Source: an uncultured Moraxella sp.
GTDB taxonomy: Bacteria; Pseudomonadota; Gammaproteobacteria; Pseudomonadales; Moraxellaceae
Length of the DNA stretch: 56,272 nucleotides
Direction of reading: 5' to 3'
Assembly (NCBI GenBank): GCA_943908405.1
Contig: CALTTE010000005.1
Location: forward strand, 1 to 56,272
Positions 9,081 through 15,925 of this stretch are shown here, in pieces. The position numbers and the translations under genes are program-made. Within the stretch, counting starts at the first letter, position 1. Every line of letters starts with the position of its first letter. The notes below the pieces were generated by a model, which did no database searches, had not been told where the DNA came from, and saw only the letters and a list, made by a program, of their open reading frames with translations.

Positions 9081-9596
9081 ATTGGGCTTATTTTTATTGG
9101 TTAATTACTTATTGGTTGAATGTTTATTGGTTGAATTGTTTGACTTGGATTGAATTAAAGACTTAATTAAGCATTGAAGTTTAATCAAGGTTTTAATTGA
9201 TTTGGCCTATAATCAATGGTTTTTATGTGTTCAGTTATAACTATAAATAAGACACAAAAAACACCGCTTGAATTAACAACTTATTTGCAACATCAACTTA
9301 AATAACAAAACCTATCGTTTAACAAAGGGCGTTTTAATGATATATTTGCCATCAATTTATTAGTGAGTTTGTTAATCGCAATTTGCGATGGGTGTTATTG
9401 GCAAATAATTATAATTGCTCTGCCAAATTCACCAATGGCTTAACAATAAATTGATAATAGCTTAACAATTTCTTAATAATGGCTTAACAAGAAAATGGGT
9501 TGATAAAAATCAATGACTTGATTGTTCATAAATCAGTACAACATTATTTGTAAAATAAACCCCCGTTATTTACAGTATTAAGGTAAAATATTGTAA
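9081..9596. other. Non-coding stretch before the transposase/Hint locus
   Basis: No credible gene. It holds repeated ATTGGTTGAAT-type sequences near 9110-9140, a near-palindrome ATCGCAATTTGCGAT near 9376-9390, three phased 22-bp repeats (9434-9499), one end of a 13-bp direct repeat (9549-9561) and a hairpin touching the next start codon. It probably marks the left edge of an inserted segment. Confidence 0.6.
9434..9499. repeat. Three phased 22-bp direct repeats (iteron-like)
   Basis: Units start at 9434, 9456 and 9478. Each begins AATRGCTTAACAA, followed by about nine variable bases. The exact 22-bp period (two helical turns) puts the conserved cores on one face of the DNA. They lie about 100 bp upstream of the DDE-transposase frame. 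This could be a binding array for a regulator or recombinase; the role is inferred. Confidence 0.7.
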
Positions 9597-9598
9597 AT
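9568..9598 (+). promoter_or_regulatory. Hairpin overlapping the transposase start codon
   Basis: ATTTACAGTATT (9568-9579) and AATATTGTAAAT (9587-9598) pair over 12 bp with one G-T wobble and a 7-nt loop. The right arm includes the first two bases of the ATG at 9597. It could limit translation or be part of an element terminus. Confidence 0.5.
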
Positions 9599-10043
9599 GA
9601 ACATACACAAAAACACAAGACTGCTTCCCCACCATAGGGAAGCCATTTGGGCTGCTTACCATAAGAACAAGCAATCAGTGACTTCACTGGCATCGGAGTA
9701 CAAAGTATCAAGACCTACCATTTACAAGGTCTTAAAACTTGCTCGCATTAAACTCCTTAAACCACAGTCTAGCACCAACAATCGCTTTAAACAAGCCAAG
9801 TATGGTATTAAACGCTTGGCTAAGATTGAAAAACCCATTCAAGACAAACTTAAAAGGCAAGCCAAGCGATACAACAAGTCCTATCCTGGTGAGATGGTTC
9901 ATGTAGATACCAAACGCTTACCTTTACTTAAAGGACAAAGTACAAACAGCCCTAGAGAATATCTGTTTGTTGCCATAGATGACTATTCTCGTGAACTGTA
10001 TGCTGCCATACTACCTGACAAAACAGCCTTTAGTGCAGCATAG
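9597..10043 (+). pseudogene. DDE transposase/integrase, N-terminal part, cut by an amber codon
   Basis: 148 codons before an in-frame TAG. Residues about 20-48 form a helix-turn-helix (SVTSLASEYKVSRPTIYKVL). The first catalytic Asp of the RNase H-like DDE fold lies in MVHVDTKRLPLL, followed by EYLFVAIDDYSREL. This resembles IS481-type or stand-alone integrase-core proteins. The same frame continues after the TAG with the rest of the catalytic core, so this is one gene broken by a nonsense change (CAG to TAG is the simplest route). No active transposase is expected unless the stop is suppressed. Confidence 0.8.
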
Positions 10044-10046
10044 TTT

Positions 10047-11249
10047 TTGGCAGAACAAGTGATAGAACCTTGTCCTTACCAAATTGATGTTATTTACTCT
10101 GACAATGGTAATGAATACAAAGGTACAACACAGCACGAATTTGCCAAAGTATGTTATGATAACCACATCAACCAAAAATTTACCAAAGTAGGCAGACCAC
10201 AAACCAACGGCAAAGCTGAACGGGTCATACGAACATTGATGGAGATAGATGTGGTGAAACAGCTTAATGATAGAGCTCCTATTATTAATGATATCGATGA
10301 GTTAATTAACTTTTATCGTACGGATAAGGTTATTTTAAAAAGACAACCTGATTTTAAAAATTGGCAAGGAGATAAACTTCACAAAGAAATTTTGGATGAT
10401 TTATTCAAGAAAGATAATATTGAGTTTCAGTTGAAGTATCAAAAAGCTTGTTTTGTGGCAGGTACATTAGTGCATACAGATAAGGGGTTAGTTCCAATTC
10501 AGGACATTAAGGTTGGTGATATGGTGTTATCTCGTGACCAGCATAATCCAGAGGGTGAATTGGTTTATAAGCCTGTAGTACGTACAATTGTAACAGAAAA
10601 TGTGCCTGTATTTTACATGAACATGACTCCAGAATCAGTTGATGAATTACCTTTTCATGAACAGAATAATTTCAACTTATACGTTGATATACTTTGCACT
10701 GCCAATCATCCAATATGGATAAACAATAAAGGATGGATTAAAGCAGGTGAAGTGGAAATGAATGATACATCGGTTCTAAAAACGGGGGAGCTAGTATTCT
10801 GCGAGGTTGGCTCATCTGGTGAAATATTAGAGCCTGTTTTCTTCACAAAAGAGCCGAATGTTGGCTTTATACCAAATTTCTCAAATCAAACCAATAACGG
10901 TAAATTTGTAAATCTATTGACAGGAAAAGCACTATATCATGGTGGCTATGACCCTGTTTTCCGCAAATTATTTGTTGAGGATACGCATTGGCGTAAGCGA
11001 CTATTAGAACAAACCCCAGCAGAATATCAAGACAATGCCGAGTTTTATGGTTTCCGCACAGGCTTTTGGCAAGATGGTGCAGGGATAGACTGGGCAGAGG
11101 GCGAAGGTCCTGTCACAACCACAGTCTACAATATTGAAGTCGCCGATACCCACACTTATTTTGTGGGTGAGCATGGGGTATGGGTTCACGATGTGAATGT
11201 TATCTTAAAACTAAAAAATGATAGTCCCTTATGGACATATAAGGAGTGA
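10047..11249 (+). CDS. Transposase-core remnant fused in frame to a Hint (pretoxin-type) domain
   Basis: About 400 codons in the frame of the preceding broken transposase; the only nearby start is TTG 10047. Residues about 1-66 carry the second Asp (YSDNGNEYKG) and the Glu (QTNGKAERVIRTLME) of the DDE core. The transposase homology stops there. After a roughly 65-residue linker comes a Hint domain: nucleophile Cys135 in ACFVAGTLVHTDKG, block-B-like TANHPIW, and C-terminal VYNIEVADTHTYFVG ending in WVHD. Hint domains self-cleave at their C-terminus and release toxin tips in polymorphic toxins. Here only about 20 residues follow, so a toxin domain is missing. The usual terminal HN is HD. Expression of the chimera is doubtful. 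Confidence 0.65.
   Translation: MAEQVIEPCPYQIDVIYSDNGNEYKGTTQHEFAKVCYDNHINQKFTKVGRPQTNGKAERVIRTLMEIDVVKQLNDRAPIINDIDELINFYRTDKVILKRQPDFKNWQGDKLHKEILDDLFKKDNIEFQLKYQKACFVAGTLVHTDKGLVPIQDIKVGDMVLSRDQHNPEGELVYKPVVRTIVTENVPVFYMNMTPESVDELPFHEQNNFNLYVDILCTANHPIWINNKGWIKAGEVEMNDTSVLKTGELVFCEVGSSGEILEPVFFTKEPNVGFIPNFSNQTNNGKFVNLLTGKALYHGGYDPVFRKLFVEDTHWRKRLLEQTPAEYQDNAEFYGFRTGFWQDGAGIDWAEGEGPVTTTVYNIEVADTHTYFVGEHGVWVHDVNVILKLKNDSPLWTYKE
10461..10535 (+). repeat. 75-bp Hint anchor repeat, copy 1
   Basis: Identical at 73 of 75 positions to 11379-11453. It encodes the N-terminal Hint core after the nucleophile Cys (from GTLVHTDKG to GDMVLSR). Sequence on both sides diverges, so it looks like a recombination anchor between Hint cassettes. 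Confidence 0.9.
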
Positions 11250-11255
11250 GAAAGA

Positions 11256-12146
11256 GTGTTAACCACAGACAAAGATAAACCTCTATCAGGTACAGCATTG
11301 AATAAAAAGCTATATGATGATGCTTTTGATGTTGAGCAATTGAAGTTAGAAACGAAACATGTACAATGTTTTCCTGCTGGTACTTTAGTGCATACAGATA
11401 AAGGGTTAGTTCCAATTCAGGACATTAAGGTTGGTGATATGGTGTTATCTCGTCCTGAATGGGGTGGTCGAGATGCTCCAACTGAGTATAAACGTGTTGT
11501 AAGAGCTTTTTGTTCGGGGGAAGAAGAAGTTGTAAGAGTTAGCTGTGTTAAATCTAGTGAACATGCAGAAGATTATCCCACTATTTATACCGAGTTCATG
11601 ACACCTCAACATCCTGTATGGATAGAATCTTTGAGGGAGTGGTTACCAGTTTCTGATGTAATCCTACAATGGAAAAAAAGAATTTCTATTGAAGATATTC
11701 ATAATAACACTACACTATCTAGCATAAATAATAATGACAATTTAATGATAATTGCAGTTGATAAAATTTGGGATAGTTTAAGTACTAATGAAAAAATTGG
11801 AATAGCACCATCTGTTGATCCTCTTCGAGATTTAAATGAAATAGATATGATAATTTCATTTGAAAAGACTGGATATAAAGTCGATTACGACAAATATAAT
11901 TCTGAATACTATTTCCCAGAAGAAATAGGTTTTAAGGTTGATGATGACGTAATTGATAATTATCAATCTAAGACTTGGGCAGGTAATTCTGCTCCGATAA
12001 AAATTCCAGTCTATAATTTAGAAATAGAAGACTATCATACCTATTTTATAGGAGAGCAAGGTCTATGGGTTCACAATGACAATTGTTTCTATGAATACTT
12101 ACCTAATTTGGTTAGAGATCACTCCCCCTTACCTAATAATATGTAA
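11256..12146 (+). CDS. Hint-domain protein, orphan cassette
   Basis: About 296 residues starting at GTG 11256, with AAGGAG 9 nt upstream inside the end of the previous gene. A short helical leader (LNKKLYDDAFDVEQLKLETK) precedes Hint Cys38 in QCFPAGTLVHTDKG. Block-B-like TPQHPVW follows. A long insert (about residues 135-255) precedes the C-terminal VYNLEIEDYHTYFIG and the canonical cleavage end WVHN. Only about 24 residues remain after HN, too few for a known toxin domain. No immunity-like gene follows. It is probably a silent or decayed polymorphic-toxin cassette; codon use is more AT-rich than in the flanking genes. Confidence 0.72.
   Translation: MLTTDKDKPLSGTALNKKLYDDAFDVEQLKLETKHVQCFPAGTLVHTDKGLVPIQDIKVGDMVLSRPEWGGRDAPTEYKRVVRAFCSGEEEVVRVSCVKSSEHAEDYPTIYTEFMTPQHPVWIESLREWLPVSDVILQWKKRISIEDIHNNTTLSSINNNDNLMIIAVDKIWDSLSTNEKIGIAPSVDPLRDLNEIDMIISFEKTGYKVDYDKYNSEYYFPEEIGFKVDDDVIDNYQSKTWAGNSAPIKIPVYNLEIEDYHTYFIGEQGLWVHNDNCFYEYLPNLVRDHSPLPNNM
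11379..11453 (+). repeat. 75-bp Hint anchor repeat, copy 2
   Basis: Partner of 10461-10535 with two mismatches (A/T and G/A). It encodes the same Hint N-terminal core. Direct orientation with about 0.9 kb spacing would allow deletion or cassette exchange by homologous recombination. Confidence 0.9.
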
Positions 12147-12180
12147 AATAAACCAGTATTTAAATAAACCAGTGCAACAC

Positions 12181-12210
12181 AAAAACCGCCCAAATGAGAC
12201 GGTTTTATAA
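12181..12210 (+). terminator. Likely bidirectional terminator between the Hint gene and ppa
   Basis: AAAACCG and CGGTTTT pair around an 11-nt loop, about 35 nt after the Hint gene stop. It lies between convergent genes. The U tract on the plus strand is only four T. Confidence 0.55.
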
Positions 12211-12214
12211 CCAA

Positions 12215-12248
12215 TTTGGCTTTAATGCGTTTTTGGCTTTAATGCGTT
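12215..12248. repeat. 17-bp tandem duplication downstream of ppa
   Basis: TTTGGCTTTAATGCGTT occurs twice head to tail, with a degenerate third copy at about 12271-12287 (TTTGGCTTTAAAGTGTT). Confidence 0.85.
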
Positions 12249-12345
12249 GGTTAAGTTTAGCTTGGTTGGTTTTGGCTTTAAAGTGTTTCAACTTGATTAA
12301 AGCATTTAAGTTTAATTAAAGCGGTTAAGCTTAATTTGCCAACAG

Positions 12346-12885
12346 TTATTTATCTTTATCTGTTACCCAGCGGGCTTGTGATTCTTTGATGATTTGCTTG
12401 GCGGTGTCAATATCAAAAAACCCTTGCACATTGGTGCTACCTGCTTTTTTTAGGTCTTTGTAATGGGTGAAATGATGTTCTAGCTGTTTAATAAACTGCT
12501 TGGGTAAATCGTCTAGGCTTTGATAAGCATTGCCGTTATTGCGGTCGTCCGCTGGCACAACGATAATTTTGTCGTCCACCTCGCCATCATCAATAAACCG
12601 CATTACCCCAATAATGCGTGCCTCAAAATAAACCCCTGTGGTCAGCGGATAATCGGTAATGGCAAGAATGTCAAGCTCATCGCCATCTTCATCAAGCGTT
12701 TGTGGGATAAAGCCATAGTTGCAGGGCTTGGCAAATGCCATTGGCTCAACACGGTCCAGCTTAAAACAGCCCTTTCTTCTGTCCCATTCAATTTTTTGGT
12801 TGGAACCTGTGGGGATTTCTATAACCACATTGATAATACCGCTATCAACATCGCCTGCGTCTAAAATTTGATTAAAATCGGCCAT
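12346..12885 (-). CDS. ppa: Inorganic pyrophosphatase, family I
   Basis: 179-residue soluble enzyme hydrolysing pyrophosphate to phosphate, pulling biosynthetic reactions forward. Active-site segments are recognisable: IEWDRRKGCFKLDR, the metal-binding DEDGDELDILAI, and DDGEVDDKIIVVP. The C-terminal HHFTHYKDLK is also typical. Length matches bacterial family I enzymes. The start is an ATG preceded by AAGGAG (minus strand). It lies 38 bp after lipB in the same direction, so the two may be co-transcribed. Confidence 0.95.
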   Translation of the reverse strand: MADFNQILDAGDVDSGIINVVIEIPTGSNQKIEWDRRKGCFKLDRVEPMAFAKPCNYGFIPQTLDEDGDELDILAITDYPLTTGVYFEARIIGVMRFIDDGEVDDKIIVVPADDRNNGNAYQSLDDLPKQFIKQLEHHFTHYKDLKKAGSTNVQGFFDIDTAKQIIKESQARWVTDKDK

Positions 12886-12923
12886 TTGATCTCCTTAAGA
12901 TTGTATTTAAACCAAGATTGTAT

Positions 12924-13730
12924 TTAAACCGCTATTTTAGCGGTTGTTGCTTGGGTGGGGCGTAATGCAATGGCCCCTTGTCGGCGTTTGTGGATATTGT
13001 CAAGTAGTTGGGCGATAAATACACCACTGTCTACTTGACAAAAATCGTTTAATTTTACCATAGTCATTCCAGCATAGCCACAAGGATTGATGGCAGAAAA
13101 TGCCGATAAGTCATTGTTTAGGTTGATGGCGATGCCGTGATAGCTGTGTCCGTGCTTGATTTTAAAGCCCAATGACGCAATTTTGCCAAGCATTGTTAAG
13201 TTAGCTTGTGCGGTGCTGTTTTGGTTGTCGCTGTTTTGTTTTATATGGTTTGATGTTGTAGCGGTATTGCTAAAAATATATACGCCTGGGGCGTCTTGTT
13301 TGGCTTTGGTAAATAATGGCGTTGGCAAATAAGGATTGATGGTGTCCTCTATCGCTTGTTCGGCGTGGCTAACCAGTTGTCTTACGCTCCAATTTAGGGC
13401 GTGTAAATCAAATAAAAAATACACAACAAGCTGTCCTTTGCCGTGCCAAGTAATTTGCCCGCCACGGTCGGTTTTGATGATGGGGGTGGCGGTTTTTTGT
13501 AGGATATGTTCAACTTTGCCTGCTTGCCCAAGGGTATAAACATCGTTATGCTCCACCACCCATAACTCATCAGGTAAGGGTGTGCCACCTTTTTTTTGGG
13601 CGATTTTGGTTAAGGTTTTATCAAGCATTGCTTGGTGCGTCTTTTCATAGTCGGCATTGGCAAATAGATGCGTTTGGCAATCCGCCCTTGTGGGCAAAGC
13701 TTTGGCGTGCGTTAAATTAAAGGGCAACAT
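12924..13730 (-). CDS. lipB: Octanoyl-[ACP]:protein N-octanoyltransferase
   Basis: Transfers octanoyl groups from acyl carrier protein to lipoyl domains, the first step of lipoate synthesis. Family motifs: LGQAGKVEHIL, DRGGQITWHGKGQLVVY, the catalytic Lys in LGKIASLGFKI, HGIAINL, and the catalytic Cys in INPCGYAGM. The open frame reaches a TTG at 13751; ATG 13730 fits the family length better (about 268 aa, still long). An insert of about 26 Asn/Ser/Thr/Gln-rich residues separates PGVYIFSN from MLGKIAS, where relatives have a short turn. It is upstream of ppa, in the same direction. Confidence 0.93.
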   Translation of the reverse strand: MLPFNLTHAKALPTRADCQTHLFANADYEKTHQAMLDKTLTKIAQKKGGTPLPDELWVVEHNDVYTLGQAGKVEHILQKTATPIIKTDRGGQITWHGKGQLVVYFLFDLHALNWSVRQLVSHAEQAIEDTINPYLPTPLFTKAKQDAPGVYIFSNTATTSNHIKQNSDNQNSTAQANLTMLGKIASLGFKIKHGHSYHGIAINLNNDLSAFSAINPCGYAGMTMVKLNDFCQVDSGVFIAQLLDNIHKRRQGAIALRPTQATTAKIAV

Positions 13731-13751
13731 AAATGGCAGTCCAAAAGACAA

Positions 13752-14167
13752 GCAATCAAAATAAAATCGGTATCATACCCATTTATTGAGTCAAAAACAA
13801 GCCTTATTGTGGGTTTTGCTTGATAAAGCGTGGATTAAAGCGTATGATAGATAGTAATGTGCCAAATTTTTTGTTTAATTAGTTTGGGCTGATTGAAATT
13901 TGGTTTTATTAAGAGCTGAATTAAGATAAGCTAAGTTAAGTTAAGAATAAGTTAAACCAAGTTAAGATGAGTTAAGCCAAGTTAAGTATTAGGTGGGCGG
14001 TGTTGCATTGATCTTAAATTGAATCTTAATTTGAATTTGTTTTACAATAGCCCAGATTTGAACAGCTACGCTTGAATGCGTAAAATAATTATTTAAAATA
14101 AGCACTAAAATCAAATGGTTGCACCACCAAACAGTTAAAATTTTGTATCTAAGTTAAGGATTTGCCT
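13752..14167. other. Divergent lipB-pncB intergenic region with GTTAAG repeats
   Basis: No gene seen. Positions about 13919-13988 hold six or more copies of (A)AGTTAAG or close variants in one orientation. The rest is AT-rich and presumably carries the divergent promoters of lipB and pncB. Confidence 0.7.
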
Positions 14168-15367
14168 TTGACCCCCATCATTCACTCCCTGCTTGACAAT
14201 GATTTGTATAAATTTACCATGCTCCAAGCAATGCTACATCAATTCCCCCAAACGCACGGCGTGTATCGCTTTCGTTGCCGCAATAACGATGAGACCGCTT
14301 ATCCGCTTGCTGATTTAAAAAGCGACTTGGAAAACCAGCTGGATGCTTTGTGTGAGCTGCGTTTTCGTCAAGATGAGCTGGATTATTTGCGTGGTTTGCG
14401 GTTTATTAAGTCGGATTTTGTGGATTATTTGGAATTGTTTGCCCTAAAGCGGCGATTTATTCACGTTGATACCGATGACAATTTATTAAATATCACCATT
14501 CAAGGGCCGATGATTCAAGCGATGTTTTTTGAGATTTTTGTGCTGTGTTTGGTGAGTGAGTTGTATTATGCACGCCTAAGCACCCCTGACGTGCTGGCGA
14601 CAGGGCAACAACGCCTTGATGATAAAATTAGCTATTTGCAGAATCTTGCCACCACCGATACTGCCAGCACCGAGCCACCGTTTATCGTGGCGGACTTTGG
14701 CACACGCAGACGCTTTAGCCGTGATTGGCAAACTCACGTGGTGCAAAGTCTACACCGTGCTTGCCCACAAATTGTGCGTGGTACAAGTAATGTCCATCTT
14801 GCCAAGACGCTCGGTATGACGCCGATTGGGACGATGGCACACGAGTTTATGCAAGCGTTTCAGGCGTTGGATGTGCGTCTGCGTGATAGCCAAAAGGCCG
14901 CTCTTGAGGCGTGGGTGCGTGAGTATCGGGGTGATTTGGGCATTGCTTTGACCGATGTGGTGGGAATGGACGCATTTTTGCGAGATTTTGATTTGTATTT
15001 TGCCAAATTATTTGATGGCTTAAGGCACGACAGTGGCGACCCTTATGCTTGGGGCGAAAAAGCCATTGCCCATTATCAAACCTTAAAAATTGACCCAAAA
15101 ACCAAAATTTTAACCTTTAGTGATGGTTTAAATTTACCTAAAGCGTGGGCATTGCATTGCCATTTTAAAGCCCGTATCAAAACAAGCTTTGGCATTGGTA
15201 CGGATTTAACCAATGATATGGGACTTGGCAAACTAAACATCGTATTAAAACTGGTTGAATGCAACGGACAGCCTGTGGCAAAAATATCCGACAGCCCAGG
15301 CAAGACGATGATTAACAATAACACTTATTTAAATTATTTAAAACAAGTGTTTGAGATTAATGTCTAG
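14168..15367 (+). CDS. pncB: Nicotinate phosphoribosyltransferase
   Basis: Converts nicotinate and PRPP to nicotinate mononucleotide in the NAD salvage pathway (ATP-stimulated). About 399 residues, as in E. coli PncB. Diagnostic stretches: HSLLDNDLYKFTM near the N-terminus, DFGTRRRFSRDWQ, GTSNVHLAKTLGMTPIGTMAHE, LRHDSGDPYAWGEKAI and KLSDSPGKT-like KISDSPGKT. The catalytic His lies in GTMAHE. The frame opens at TTG 14162, but TTG 14168 sits 7 nt after AAGGA and yields MTPIIHSLLD, so I prefer it. No ATG fits. Confidence 0.95.
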   Translation: MTPIIHSLLDNDLYKFTMLQAMLHQFPQTHGVYRFRCRNNDETAYPLADLKSDLENQLDALCELRFRQDELDYLRGLRFIKSDFVDYLELFALKRRFIHVDTDDNLLNITIQGPMIQAMFFEIFVLCLVSELYYARLSTPDVLATGQQRLDDKISYLQNLATTDTASTEPPFIVADFGTRRRFSRDWQTHVVQSLHRACPQIVRGTSNVHLAKTLGMTPIGTMAHEFMQAFQALDVRLRDSQKAALEAWVREYRGDLGIALTDVVGMDAFLRDFDLYFAKLFDGLRHDSGDPYAWGEKAIAHYQTLKIDPKTKILTFSDGLNLPKAWALHCHFKARIKTSFGIGTDLTNDMGLGKLNIVLKLVECNGQPVAKISDSPGKTMINNNTYLNYLKQVFEINV

Positions 15368-15499
15368 CAGACTAATATCCTTATCGTTATAATTCGCTTA
15401 ACAAAAAAACAACAATATGCTATTTAAAACACTGACTTAAATGACAGTGTTGAAGCCAGTGGGTTTGTGGATTGTCTATTGAATTTATTGCCCTAAAAA

Positions 15500-15742
15500 T
15501 CAATTAAGCTCCATCAATTCTTCATCGCCAAACGCTTGGTTTAGGGCGGTTTCTACCGCCTGTATGCGCGCTTGACAGATTTTGTAGGCGTCCAGTGATT
15601 GCTCAACGATACTCACCAATTCGTCAATATCAATATCTTCACGGCTTTGTAGGCGTTCGGCATTGGTTTTTAGGGTGTGGTAGGCACTTTTGTAGTCGCT
15701 AACATTGGCGTTAGATATTTTAGCATCGGATATTTCTGACAT
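15500..15742 (-). CDS. xseB: Exodeoxyribonuclease VII small subunit
   Basis: 80-residue helical protein. It pairs with XseA to degrade single-stranded DNA from both ends. The core YKSAYHTLKTNAERLQSRED and the Leu-rich second helix (IDELVSIVEQSLDAYKICQARI) match the family. The ATG start agrees with usual length. xseA is not in the window. The gene is divergent from the transporter gene and convergent with pncB. Confidence 0.9.
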   Translation of the reverse strand: MSEISDAKISNANVSDYKSAYHTLKTNAERLQSREDIDIDELVSIVEQSLDAYKICQARIQAVETALNQAFGDEELMELN

Positions 15743-15925
15743 TTTGTTTCTCGCTTATGTGTGTTTGATTAAAAAAGGATAGTAAATCTTGTAATAGTGT
15801 TCTATAATTTTCAATGCGAATGGGTGCTGGGGTGCAGGTTTTAAATCTACGATGCCCATTGGCAACGGCAATTATTTTAACATTTTTAAGCAAGGTTTGC
15901 TTGTTTTTGCATAAAGGAGTGGTCA

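Larger units (their letters stand above)
9549..12154 (+). mobile_element. Putative degenerate transposase/Hint island between 13-bp direct repeats
   Basis: The same 13 bases, TGTAAAATAAACC, occur at 9549-9561 and 12142-12154. They flank the transposase-derived frame and both Hint genes, and nothing else. The segment is compositionally distinct, with more AGA Arg and ATA Ile codons in the second Hint gene than in its neighbours. The repeats could be a target-site or recombination duplication. Terminal inverted repeats of a recognised IS were not found, so the boundaries are tentative. Confidence 0.4.

Noticed and set aside
10449..11204. Hint domain as a true intein
   Set aside because: There is no extein continuing after the C-terminal HD, and the preceding sequence is transposase and linker, not a conserved host protein interrupted at an active site.
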